Assembly: GCF_000741645.1 (NCBI RefSeq)
Contig: NZ_JGZD01000001.1
Coordinates: 62,001-126,000, forward strand
Origin: Bifidobacterium minimum
Lineage (GTDB): Bacteria; Actinomycetota; Actinomycetes; Actinomycetales; Bifidobacteriaceae
DNA length: 64,000 bases
Direction: 5' to 3'
Shown here: one piece after another, positions 39,060-47,657 of the stretch
Layout: each line of letters opens with the position of its first letter
Position numbering within the stretch: the first letter of the stretch is position 1
Program-made: the position numbers and the translations under genes
The notes under the pieces: generated by a model
Told to the model about the DNA's origin: nothing
Database searches by the model: none
What the model saw: the letters and a program-made list of their open reading frames with translations, nothing else

Positions 39060-40700
39060 CTAGATCCACGAATCGAACCACATGTGGCTGAGCCAGAAGT
39101 CGTACGGCACGGGCATGGCGGTCCAGATCGGATAGAAGAACGCGGATACCAGCGTGATGACGGCCAGGGTGGAGATGAACGTCAACCGCCACGCCAGGGT
39201 GCTCGCCCGTGACCGTATGGCGTCGGCGACGTAGCAGATCGCGAGGATGATCCACGGCAGAATGACGATGCAGTAGAAGGTGAAAGTCGTTCTGTTGAGA
39301 TACTGCGCCCATGGGAGCCAGCCTGCGATGAATCCGATGAGGACGGCCCAGATTCGCCAATCGCCCCGCCGAAGGATGGCGATGACGACGCCCGCGATGA
39401 CGCAGGCCGATCCCAGCCACCAGATCAGCGGATTGCCGAGCGACGTGACCGCCGCGACGCAGCGCTGGGAGGTGTCCAGCGAGCACAATCCCGGATGTCC
39501 GTCGAGCCATTCCCAGTAGAAGCTGGTGGGACGCACCTGCAGCGGCCAGGTCAGGGGATTGGCGCGGTAGGCGTGCGGCACGTCCAGCGTCGTATGGAAA
39601 TGCCACATCTCGACGTGGTATTCGACGAAGGACCTCAGCCCTTGGGGCAGCCAGGACACGCCCTCGCCCGGATGGTTCGCGGCCCAGTCATGCATATACG
39701 AATCGGGGTGAATGAACCAGTTCGCCCAGTCGGCGAGGTAGGTCAAGCCATAAAGGGGGACCATGTACAGCGCGGCCGGGATGCCGTCGCGGATGATTCC
39801 CGAGGCGAGCCAGAAGCGGTAGCCCGCCTGCCGGCGCTCCCAGGCGTCCCACAGCACGCTGATGACGCAGAAGGCCGCGAAGAAGTAGGCTCCGGACCAT
39901 TTCACTCCCGTGGCCATTCCCAGAAGGATGGCCGCCCCCGCTCTCCACCACGAGAACGCGACCATCGGGCCATGGGCGTCGAGCATCAGTCGCGTGGATC
40001 CGTGCCGCGTCCTGACGATCCATCGCGCGGATCTGAGAGTCGAATCGATGGCGAACCGTTCCGCGATCCGCCGTCGCGCCCAATCGCGGTGGATGAGGAG
40101 CAGAAGGAACGCTCCCAGCGCGAACGCCATGATGAAGTTGTCGAGAAGGCCGGTGCGACTCATGACGATTCCCACGCCGTCGATCGACATGAGGAAGCCC
40201 GCCGCAAGCGCGATGGGAAGATTGTGGAACAGTCGCAGGGCCACCCGGATCATGAGGATGATGGCGATGGTTCCGGCAATCGCGACGCTTGCCCTCCACG
40301 CGAATGTGTTCCCGGCACCGCCGAAAAGCTTGAGCCCCACCGCGATCAGCCATTTGCCGAGAGGAGGATGGACCACGTATTCGGCGCTGGCCAGCCAGTG
40401 GTCGGTGTCTCCCGAGGCGAACGCGGTGTTGACGGGGGTGCTGGTTCCGTTCACGATCACGTTCTCGGGCCAGTCGCGTGCCTCGCCCGTCATCAGCATG
40501 GTCCAGGCGTCCTTGACGTAGTAGGTCTCGTCGAAGACGACGGCCTGCGGCTGTCCCAGCCTGAGAAAGCGCAGGGCTCCGCCGAGGACGGCCATCAGAA
40601 GAGTGAGCGTCCATGAGAGCAGGGACCTTCGTCGCGTCGAGGTCGTGCTCTTTGTGGAGGGGCGTCCCTTCCCGGGGGAGTTGCTGGTTAGCGCTGGCAC
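39060..40700 (-). CDS. pmt: dolichyl-phosphate-mannose-type protein O-mannosyltransferase
   Basis: 546 residues from the preferred GTG start at 40700. A GT39 polytopic enzyme that transfers mannose from a polyprenyl donor to exported proteins. The N-terminal catalytic loop has AVVFDETYYVKDAW (acidic pair), then VHPPLGKWLIAVGL and SRTGLLDNFIMAFAL; ten or more helices follow, with FTFYCIVILPW near the end. The longer frame to ATG 40736 would overlap the rsmI start; TACTGT (40708-40713 on the minus strand) ends 7 bases before GTG 40700, supporting a leaderless mRNA. It is divergent from rsmI, as in other actinobacteria. Confidence 0.9.
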   Translation of the reverse strand: MPALTSNSPGKGRPSTKSTTSTRRRSLLSWTLTLLMAVLGGALRFLRLGQPQAVVFDETYYVKDAWTMLMTGEARDWPENVIVNGTSTPVNTAFASGDTDHWLASAEYVVHPPLGKWLIAVGLKLFGGAGNTFAWRASVAIAGTIAIILMIRVALRLFHNLPIALAAGFLMSIDGVGIVMSRTGLLDNFIMAFALGAFLLLLIHRDWARRRIAERFAIDSTLRSARWIVRTRHGSTRLMLDAHGPMVAFSWWRAGAAILLGMATGVKWSGAYFFAAFCVISVLWDAWERRQAGYRFWLASGIIRDGIPAALYMVPLYGLTYLADWANWFIHPDSYMHDWAANHPGEGVSWLPQGLRSFVEYHVEMWHFHTTLDVPHAYRANPLTWPLQVRPTSFYWEWLDGHPGLCSLDTSQRCVAAVTSLGNPLIWWLGSACVIAGVVIAILRRGDWRIWAVLIGFIAGWLPWAQYLNRTTFTFYCIVILPWIILAICYVADAIRSRASTLAWRLTFISTLAVITLVSAFFYPIWTAMPVPYDFWLSHMWFDSWI

Positions 40701-40729
40701 AACACCAACAGTAGGGGATACTGATAGGT
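40701..40729. promoter_or_regulatory. 29-bp divergent leaderless promoter of pmt and rsmI
   Basis: Minus-strand TACTGT (40708-40713) ends 7 bases before the pmt GTG, and plus-strand GATACT (40717-40722) ends 7 bases before the rsmI ATG. The two promoters overlap face to face, so polymerase could serve only one gene at a time. Confidence 0.6.
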
Positions 40730-41761
40730 ATGACATCCTCGTCTCGTGTTGCTTCGCAAAGCCCTCAAGTTGATTCCGCCCCCTCCGCCGTTCAGTCGAA
40801 GGATGAACCTTGGTCAGAGGCGGCTCCGCAGTCAGAGGCGGCTCCGCGGTCAGAGGCGGGACCCGGATCGGGAGGTGGGGATGACGTCGGCCGCGTGGTC
40901 CTCGCTGCGACGCCCATCGGCAATGTGGCGGACGCTTCGGCGCGATTGGTGGATCTGCTCGGACATGCCGACATCGTGGCGGCGGAGGACACCCGACGGC
41001 TGTATGATCTCGCCCGCCGGCTGGGCGTCCATGTTTCGGGCAGGGTCGTGGCCTACCATGACCACAACGAAAAATCCTTGAGTTCCGGGCTGCTCGATGA
41101 GGTCGAGCGCGGCGCGACCGTTCTGGTCGTGTCTGATGCGGGCATGCCGTTGATCAACGATCCCGGGACGGCCATAGCGCATGGCGCCATCGACCGCGGG
41201 CTTCCCCTGACATGCGCTCCCGGTCCCAGTGCCGTTCTCGATGCCCTGGCGTTGTCGGGGCTCCCGACGGACCGTTTCTGCTATGAGGGATTCCTGCCGC
41301 GCAGGCATGGGGAACGGGTCCGGCGTTTGCGCTCGCTGCGCGCCGAGGTACGCACGATGGTGTTCTATGAGACGCCCCATCGGATCGGGGAGTCCATGGA
41401 CGACATCGCGCAGGCGTTCGGTCCTGACCGTCCGATGGCCCTGTGCCGGGAGCTGACGAAGGATTACGAGGAGATTCGACGGGGAAGTGTGAGCCGTATC
41501 GTTCGATCCGTCCATGACGATCCACCGCGGGGGGAGATGGTTCTGGTGGTGGCAGGCGCCTCTCAGGAGGAGATGATGGAGGCGTCCGAGTCGATTCTGG
41601 GCGTCGATGACATGGCGCGTCTGGCCATCGCGATGTCATCCGATGAGGGGATCCGGGTCAAGGACGCGATCGCCCGGGTGGTGGCTGAGCATCCCCTGCC
41701 TGACGGCTCTTTGGCGAGTCGCCGGCAGGTGTATGCCGCCGTGATGGCTCAGCGTGGGTGA
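40730..41761 (+). CDS. rsmI: 16S rRNA 2'-O-methyltransferase RsmI
   Basis: 343 residues; methylates C1402 of 16S rRNA using SAM. The tetrapyrrole-methylase fold starts at VVLAATPIGNVADAS, with AAEDTRRLYDLA, VLVVSDAGMPLINDPG and FYETPHRIGESM. A 55-residue N-terminal extension carries repeats SEAAPQ/SEAAPR/SEAGPG from an 18-bp tandem repeat (40815-40861). The start is leaderless, with GATACT 7 bases upstream. Confidence 0.95.
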   Translation: MTSSSRVASQSPQVDSAPSAVQSKDEPWSEAAPQSEAAPRSEAGPGSGGGDDVGRVVLAATPIGNVADASARLVDLLGHADIVAAEDTRRLYDLARRLGVHVSGRVVAYHDHNEKSLSSGLLDEVERGATVLVVSDAGMPLINDPGTAIAHGAIDRGLPLTCAPGPSAVLDALALSGLPTDRFCYEGFLPRRHGERVRRLRSLRAEVRTMVFYETPHRIGESMDDIAQAFGPDRPMALCRELTKDYEEIRRGSVSRIVRSVHDDPPRGEMVLVVAGASQEEMMEASESILGVDDMARLAIAMSSDEGIRVKDAIARVVAEHPLPDGSLASRRQVYAAVMAQRG

Positions 41762-41806
41762 CGGTTCTGCCCGGTGACGGTTCTGCCCGGTGATGGTTCT
41801 GCACGG
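41759..41806 (+). repeat. three 16-bp tandem repeats at the rsmI 3' end
   Basis: GTGACGGTTCTGCCCG at 41759-41774 and 41775-41790, then GTGATGGTTCTGCACG at 41791-41806. The first copy contains the rsmI stop codon. Confidence 0.85.
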
Positions 41807-41856
41807 ATGGTGACGACCTGTTGCGCGGGACGGCGCCGGCATCGCGTGGGCATGAC

Positions 41857-42168
41857 CTATCGCCCGTGGCTGCGTGGGGTTTGTCCGTGGTCGAGCGGCA
41901 CGTCGCTTTCAAGGGAGTCGAGCAGCGCGGTGATGGCGCGCGTGACGCCGGGGCCTCCCGCCTGTGCGATGAATTCCAGAAGGTGGGCGTCCGCCCGGGG
42001 ATTGGCGACGATCCATCGGCGTAGGTCGGGATGATCCCTTGCGATGGACCATAGAATCTCCGTGTCCGTGCCGTCTGAGCATGCCATCGCAGGTGTGGCG
42101 ACGAGGGGAGGCCTGGGGGGATCGAGCACGGGCATGCCTCTCCCCGGCATCGTGGTGGTTTCGGGCAT
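41857..42168 (-). CDS. variant leucine-rich-repeat (LRV) type small protein
   Basis: 103 residues. The core TEILWSIARDHPDLRRWIVA NPRADAHLLEFIAQ follows the variant leucine repeat pattern (helix-helix, Asn-Pro). Only one to two repeat units are visible, after a proline-rich N-terminus. The start at 42168 is uncertain; a GGAGA sits too close to the ATG. Same strand as, and 147 bases downstream of, the AbiEi-like gene. Function unknown. Confidence 0.5.
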   Translation of the reverse strand: MPETTTMPGRGMPVLDPPRPPLVATPAMACSDGTDTEILWSIARDHPDLRRWIVANPRADAHLLEFIAQAGGPGVTRAITALLDSLESDVPLDHGQTPRSHGR

Positions 42169-42314
42169 TCTCTCCAGACGCCGTGACGGAGACGTCGTGG
42201 AGGACTCTGCGTGCCGCCTTCCGGGGGCTGGTGCCGTAAGGGGTCCTGGGCGGCGAAGCGGCCATGGACCATGCAATCCGTGCCGTCGCCGAGCGGTCCG
42301 CCGCTGCCGGGCGG

Positions 42315-42827
42315 TCATGAGGATGATGCGCTCGCGCGGAGGCCTTCCAGTCGTCGGCGCGCCGTCCGCGTATTCGGCCAGTAGCGGTTGTCGTCGAGTA
42401 TGCGCAGGCAGTCCTCTATGGGAACGTCATAATCCTCGATAAGCCTTCCGACCTGCGGGAGACCCCCGATGTCCTCGAACTCATCGTCCGGAAGAAGAGC
42501 GATGTCGCATGCCGTCCGTGTGGGGGTGGTGACGGTCCGGCCGGACACCGTGGTCCGGTGTCCCTCGGGCGCGTTGCGGTTGAACGCCCTCACCCGCCGG
42601 CCATGTATGGGAGCGCGGAAATGCGCGTCGGTCAGCAGGTCGATGGTCTGGGGAAGATCGCCTCCCATCCAGATCCATGCCGCCAGGGTCATGCAGGCGC
42701 TTGTGCCGAGCGGAATCATGATGGACGCGAGCATTCCCCTGCCTGCGACGGTCCGGACCTGATCGAGGTGGTAGACGGTCGCCGCATCCAGAGATCTCAT
42801 GATTCCGCGGGAGGATAGATGACGCAT
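42315..42827 (-). CDS. AbiEi-antitoxin-like protein
   Basis: 170 residues from ATG 42827. The middle has FNRNAPEGHRTTVSGRTVTT followed by PTRTACDIALLPDDEF, the block typical of the C-terminal domain of AbiEi-type antitoxins and of proteins fused to DUF559 nucleases; no nuclease domain or AbiEii nucleotidyltransferase partner is seen. The reading frame stays open to 43169, but that extension is built of 15-bp repeats and is probably not translated. It may be an orphan regulator. Confidence 0.5.
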   Translation of the reverse strand: MRHLSSRGIMRSLDAATVYHLDQVRTVAGRGMLASIMIPLGTSACMTLAAWIWMGGDLPQTIDLLTDAHFRAPIHGRRVRAFNRNAPEGHRTTVSGRTVTTPTRTACDIALLPDDEFEDIGGLPQVGRLIEDYDVPIEDCLRILDDNRYWPNTRTARRRLEGLRASASSS

Positions 42828-43389
42828 GCTCAAAGGTCCGGGAAGATTCGTGACGGGCAGCAGAAGGGGAACACCCCTGTGTTCGCGCGATGCCGCAGTT
42901 TGTCTGGACGCGGTTCGTCCGGCCGCAGCTTGTCCGGCCGTGGTTGGACGGGCCATGGTTTGACCAGCCGTGGCCTGACGGGACGCGGCGTGCCCCAGAA
43001 TCCTCACCCCGTCCGGGCGCGATGGCCGCGGGCCCGTCCGATTCGTCTCATGACTGTGGGGATGGTGCCGGTTGGCGGCATGATCCGTGACTCGGTTGGG
43101 CGGGCGGTTCTCGGGATGGCCGATTGCGTGCGATTGCGAAGGGTGGCACGGGAGGTCGGAAGTGGTCATGGAGGTGAGGCTAGGACATCGAGGAGTCCGG
43201 CGTCATGCCCGGTTGACGCGATGGGGATTTGTGGATGAATGCCATGGAGAGTCCTTGGTGCTCCTTCCGCAACGGGCACCCTTCACGGGACGTCGGACCG
43301 GCGCGGGCATCCGCCCAGCCCTAGTCGAGACCCCCGTCCGGTCGCCGCGCCGACGGCGCTGTCCCGAACGGGGCTAATAATCAAGGGTT
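42828..43389. other. intergenic region with six 15-bp tandem repeats
   Basis: Tandem 15-mers run from 42894 to 42983 (CGCAGTTTGTCTGGA, CGCGGTTCGTCCGGC, CGCAGCTTGTCCGGC, then three diverged copies). They keep both strands open and create pentapeptide-like frames. The rest is GC-rich without a recognisable gene; AATAAT (43376-43381) is the likely -10 of metG, 8 bases before its ATG. Confidence 0.7.
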
Positions 43390-45258
43390 ATGAGTCATAT
43401 TCTCGTGAACGTCGCATGGCCTTATGCCAATGGACCCCGCCATATCGGACACGTCGCCGGCTTCGGAGTGCCATCGGACGTGTACGCCCGCTACGAACGT
43501 ATGAAGGGCAACAAGGTCCTCATGGTCTCCGGAACGGACGAGCATGGAACGCCCATCCTCGTGGAGGCCGAGAAGGAGGGTATGAGCGCGCAGCAGCTCG
43601 CCGACCGCTACAATCGCGTGATCGCCAAGGACCTGTGCGATCTGGGTCTGAGCTATGACCTTTTCACGCGCACCACCACCGGCAATCATGAGAAGGTCGT
43701 CCAGGAGCTGTTCACCCGATGTCTGAGCAACGGATACATCTATAAGGGCACGCAGAAGGTCGCGATCTCCCCCTCGACCGGGCGCACCCTCCCCGACAGG
43801 TACATCGAGGGGACCTGTCCGATCTGCGGCGCCGAGGGGGCCCGTGGCGACCAGTGCGACAACTGCGGTAATGAACTCGATCCCGACGAGCTGATCAATC
43901 CGGTCAGCAAGATCAATGGAGAGACCCCGCGATTCGAGGAGACCGAGCATTTCTTCCTTGATCTTCCGGCGCTCGCCGACGCCAATCTGGCATGGTTGAA
44001 AACGCGTGAGGACTGGCGCACCAACGTCATCAACTTCTCGCTCGGCCTGTTCCGCGAGGTCCGTCCGCGCGCCATCACCCGCGACATCGACTGGGGCATC
44101 CCCGTGCCGGTCGAGGGGTGGATCGACAACCCCAACAAGAAGTTGTACGTATGGTTCGATGCCGTCATCGGATACCTGTCGGCGTCCATAGAATGGGCCC
44201 GACGTAGCGGGAATCCCGAGGCATGGCGCGAATGGTGGAATGATCCGCAGACCCCGGGCTACTACTTCATGGGCAAGGACAACATCACCTTCCATTCGCA
44301 GATCTGGCCATCCGAGATCATCGCCTACAACGGGCGGGGGTCCAAAGGCGGGTCCACGGGCAAGCTCGGACCGCTGAACCTTCCCGAGCAGGTCGTGGCC
44401 TCCGAGTTCATGACGATGGAGGGCAAGAAGTTCAGCTCGTCACGCGGCATCGTCATCTACGTCAAGGACATCCTCGCGCGCTATCCGGTGGACGCCGTGC
44501 GCTATTACATCTCCATCGCCGGGCCGGAGAGCTCGGACTCCGACTTCACATGGTCCGAATTCGTGCGTCACAACAACGAGGAGCTGGCGGCCAGCTGGGG
44601 CAATCTGGTCAACCGGGTCGCCAATCTCATCAACCGCAACTTCGGGGAGATCCCCGTCCTTGACGAGGATTCCATGACGACCGAGGATCGTGCGCTGCTC
44701 GAGCAGACCGCAGCGGCCTTCGACGTCGTGGGAGGGCTGATCGAGCGCCACCATCAGAAGGCCGCGCTCGTCGAGGCGATGAGGGTTGTCGGGGACATCA
44801 ACAAATATATCTCGGCGGTCGAACCATGGAAGATCAAGGACGATCAGGTTCGTCTGGGGACCGTGCTCCATGTCGCGGCGCAGGCGGTGTCCGACGCGAA
44901 CCATCTTCTGGCGCCCTTCCTCCCCCATTCCGCGCAGAAGGTCTGGGAGGCCCTGGGAGGGGTCGGCGTCTTCTCGCCGCTGCCACGACTTGAGGAGGTC
45001 GAGGATCTCGACAAGCCGGGCTTCCGCTATCCGATCATCACCGGGGACTACGAGCTGGGACGCACCCTTCATCCATGGGCGAGCGAACCGCTTGAGACGG
45101 GCGCTCCGGTTCCAAAGCCGTCCCCGATCTTCGCGAAGATACCTCCCGAGGCCGTCGAGGAGGAGCTTGCCCGGTTCGAAGAGGAGCTGTCCAAACGCAA
45201 GGAGGACGAGAGAAGGCGTTTCGAGGAGGCCAAAGCGCGGCTGCATTCGGCCGAATGA
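43390..45258 (+). CDS. metG: methionyl-tRNA synthetase
   Basis: 622 residues; charges tRNA-Met. HIGH is at 18-21 within the N-terminal Rossmann half, the zinc knuckle uses CPICGAEG and CDNCGNEL, and the KMSKS loop is KKFSSSRG after SEFMTMEG. The anticodon-binding helical domain follows, ending in a charged helix ([20 protein letters not shown]). It lacks the C-terminal EMAP-like tRNA-binding domain. It is probably leaderless (AATAAT at 43376-43381). rsmI-metG-tatD order is common in actinobacteria. Confidence 0.97.
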   Translation: MSHILVNVAWPYANGPRHIGHVAGFGVPSDVYARYERMKGNKVLMVSGTDEHGTPILVEAEKEGMSAQQLADRYNRVIAKDLCDLGLSYDLFTRTTTGNHEKVVQELFTRCLSNGYIYKGTQKVAISPSTGRTLPDRYIEGTCPICGAEGARGDQCDNCGNELDPDELINPVSKINGETPRFEETEHFFLDLPALADANLAWLKTREDWRTNVINFSLGLFREVRPRAITRDIDWGIPVPVEGWIDNPNKKLYVWFDAVIGYLSASIEWARRSGNPEAWREWWNDPQTPGYYFMGKDNITFHSQIWPSEIIAYNGRGSKGGSTGKLGPLNLPEQVVASEFMTMEGKKFSSSRGIVIYVKDILARYPVDAVRYYISIAGPESSDSDFTWSEFVRHNNEELAASWGNLVNRVANLINRNFGEIPVLDEDSMTTEDRALLEQTAAAFDVVGGLIERHHQKAALVEAMRVVGDINKYISAVEPWKIKDDQVRLGTVLHVAAQAVSDANHLLAPFLPHSAQKVWEALGGVGVFSPLPRLEEVEDLDKPGFRYPIITGDYELGRTLHPWASEPLETGAPVPKPSPIFAKIPPEAVEEELARFEEELSKRKEDERRRFEEAKARLHSAE

Positions 45259-45278
45259 ATGACAATCCGCGAAATTTA

Positions 45279-45530
45279 CAGGATACTTTCAGGATGTCAT
45301 AGCTTTTCTCCAAGGATCGGCTGGTTATATCGGAGATGTCAGCAGCGAAAGCCACTGACGAGGTTCCCCGACCGGACCCCATAACTGAACCCTTCTTCTC
45401 TCTTCTCCAACCCGGCGGTTTCCCCCGCCGGGTTTTCCTTTTGCTCCGGCGTGCGACGTCCCGGCACGTTGCGTGGCAGGGCGTTGCGTGTCGGATCGTT
45501 GTGTGTCGGATCGGAGCGGTCCCGTCCTGA
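45279..45530 (+). other. possible leader ORF and attenuator upstream of the ABC exporter
   Basis: A direct repeat CAGGAT (45279-45284, 45290-45295; 11-bp phase) is followed by TTATAT (45325-45330) and an ATG at 45336. That frame reads MSAAKATDEVPRPDPITEPF and then passes through the terminator stem, ending at 45530. It could be a regulatory upstream ORF. Equally, the stretch may simply be the metG 3' region. Confidence 0.35.
45409..45442 (+). terminator. strong intrinsic terminator
   Basis: AACCCGGCGG (45409-45418) pairs perfectly with CCGCCGGGTT (45425-45434), loop of 6, followed by TTCCTTTT. The best terminator in the window. It lies 150 bases after metG and 354 before the exporter. Confidence 0.9.
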
Positions 45531-45795
45531 GGTGGTTGAGGTCGCGGTCGCGGCCCCCGTCCGCGACTCCCCATCCCGGCCCCCCGTCCGCGACCTCATC
45601 GGTGTCTTTCCACGTCTTTCCACGGACCGGCATCGAGGACGACTCGCCGAGGGGCGATTTCGTCCATTCCCGTCGTCCCCGCCTGCCAAGGTAGTTGGTC
45701 TGCGGCGGTGGCGCCCTGCCATCGTGCGGGGAGGATTGGCCGTGCACGACGACGGCCATGCCAGAGTCCAATGATGGAATGCGAGGACGCGACCG

Positions 45796-47649
45796 ATGTA
45801 CGTCGACCCCACGAGAAACGTCAAATCCGGGAACCTGACCTGGGTGCTGCCCTACTGCCGGCCCGACCTGCCCAAAATAGGCGGGGCCTTCGTCCTGTTC
45901 CTGGTGAACGACGCCATGGCGCTGACCATACCTCTGCTCGCGGGAATGATCGTCGACCAGGTCATCACGCAGGGGCACACCGACCGCCTCGTCCGCCTGT
46001 GCGTGCTGATGGTGGTTCTCACGCTGGTGAGGGTGCTGTCCCGATACGGCTATCAGATGTGGATGGAGCGTTTCGGACAGAACTCGATCTACCGTCTGGT
46101 CAGCGACGAGTACGAGAAGCTCCACGAACTCGACTTCACCTATTTCAACCACACGCGCACGGGCGACATCATGAGCCGTATGACGTCGGACACCGACGCC
46201 ATACGTCACTTCCTCAGCTGGGTCACCTATCAGATGGCCGACGCCATCGTCATGGTCATCGGGGCGTTGTGCGTCATGTCGTGGATCGATTGGCGGCTCG
46301 CGCTCGCGCTCGCCTGCGTGATCCCTCCGCTGTTCCTGCTCACCCGACAGCTCGCGCGTCATGCGCGCCCCCTGTTCCTGGCCGTCCGCAACTCCCTCGC
46401 CGGGCTCAATTCCATGGTCGAGGAGAACATCGAAGGCAACCGCGTGGTCAAGGCCTTCGTCCGTGAACCGTACGAGACCGAGAAGTTCGACGGCTTCAAC
46501 GACGACTACATGGACCGTAACATGGCTCTGGCCTACAACAGCAGACGGTATATGCCCTGGCTGGATGGCCTCGGCTTCTCGCTGCAGCTCATCACCTTGG
46601 GATTCGGCGGATTTCTGGTCATCCACGGCATGATGACGCTGGGCAACCTCGTGAGCTTCAGCAGCTTCCTATGGATGCTCGACGGCCCGGTGCGGCAGTT
46701 CGGCTGGCTCATCAACGACTGGCAGCGGTTCAACGCCAGCTGCGTGAAGATCCGTCGTCTGCTCACCTCCCGCTCCCGCATCGTCGAGCGTCCCGACGCC
46801 GACAAGGAGGTCCATCACGCGGCCGTCATCCAGGCCAAGGTCACCGGTGACGAGCGTCGCGTGCGGGTCGCCGACCATATGAGCGGGGAGATCCGCTTCG
46901 ACCATGTCAGCTTCGCGTTCCCCGACGAGCCCAACGTCCCCGTCCTCAAGGACGTCGACTTCTTCGTGCCGGCGGGATCGAAGCTGGGCATCCTCGGGGA
47001 GACGGGATCGGGGAAGTCCACGCTGGTGAGCCTGATATCCCGTTTCTACGATCCGACCGTCGGACATGTCCTCATCGACGGCATCGACGTGCGCGACTGG
47101 CCTCTGACCACATTGCGCAGCCAGGTGTGCATCGTCGCGCAGGACACCTTCCTGTTCTCCGACACCATCGGCGGCAACATCGGCTTCGGCGCGAGCCACG
47201 GCCACGACGACCGCTACATTCGTCGCATGGCGCGCATTGCGGGTGCGGACGGGTTCATCCAGTCCCTTCCCGAAGGGTACGACACCGTCGTGGGTGAGCG
47301 CGGGGTGGGGCTGTCCGGCGGGCAGAAGCAGCGCCTGAGCCTGGCGCGCGCGCTCGCCGACGACCCGGCCATCCTGGTCATGGACGATACGACGTCGGCG
47401 GTGGACATGGAGACGGAGGCCGAGATACAGCGGCATCTTCGCGAGATGGAGGGATCCAAGACGATCATCACCATCGCCCACCGCATCTCCTCGGTCAAGG
47501 ATGCGGATCTGATCCTTGTCATCGAGCATGGGCGGATAGTGGAGCGCGGCACGCACACGCAGCTGGTGTCCGCGCACGGACGGTACTGGCAGATCTATCG
47601 CAAGCAGCTCGGACTGGAGTCCGGGCAGCCCCAGGGATTCGGACGTTAG
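45796..47649 (+). CDS. ABC exporter half-transporter, degenerate-site subunit
   Basis: 617 residues: six-helix type I exporter domain (residues 20-320), then NBD. Walker A GETGSGKST, Q-loop IVAQDTFLF, signature LSGGQKQR, and Walker B ILVMDDTTSAVD in which the catalytic Glu is Asp. This substitution marks the degenerate subunit of heterodimeric exporters such as TM287/288. Partner is the next gene, 8 bases on. GAGGA lies 8 bases before the ATG. Substrate is likely drugs or lipids, not assignable. Confidence 0.92.
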   Translation: MYVDPTRNVKSGNLTWVLPYCRPDLPKIGGAFVLFLVNDAMALTIPLLAGMIVDQVITQGHTDRLVRLCVLMVVLTLVRVLSRYGYQMWMERFGQNSIYRLVSDEYEKLHELDFTYFNHTRTGDIMSRMTSDTDAIRHFLSWVTYQMADAIVMVIGALCVMSWIDWRLALALACVIPPLFLLTRQLARHARPLFLAVRNSLAGLNSMVEENIEGNRVVKAFVREPYETEKFDGFNDDYMDRNMALAYNSRRYMPWLDGLGFSLQLITLGFGGFLVIHGMMTLGNLVSFSSFLWMLDGPVRQFGWLINDWQRFNASCVKIRRLLTSRSRIVERPDADKEVHHAAVIQAKVTGDERRVRVADHMSGEIRFDHVSFAFPDEPNVPVLKDVDFFVPAGSKLGILGETGSGKSTLVSLISRFYDPTVGHVLIDGIDVRDWPLTTLRSQVCIVAQDTFLFSDTIGGNIGFGASHGHDDRYIRRMARIAGADGFIQSLPEGYDTVVGERGVGLSGGQKQRLSLARALADDPAILVMDDTTSAVDMETEAEIQRHLREMEGSKTIITIAHRISSVKDADLILVIEHGRIVERGTHTQLVSAHGRYWQIYRKQLGLESGQPQGFGR

Positions 47650-47657
47650 GGGATCAC

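Noticed and set aside
42894..42983. CRISPR array
   Set aside because: Units are contiguous 15-mers with no unique spacers; a tandem repeat, not CRISPR.
45325..46626. 433-residue minus-strand frame opposite the exporter gene
   Set aside because: Antisense of a complete ABC transporter.
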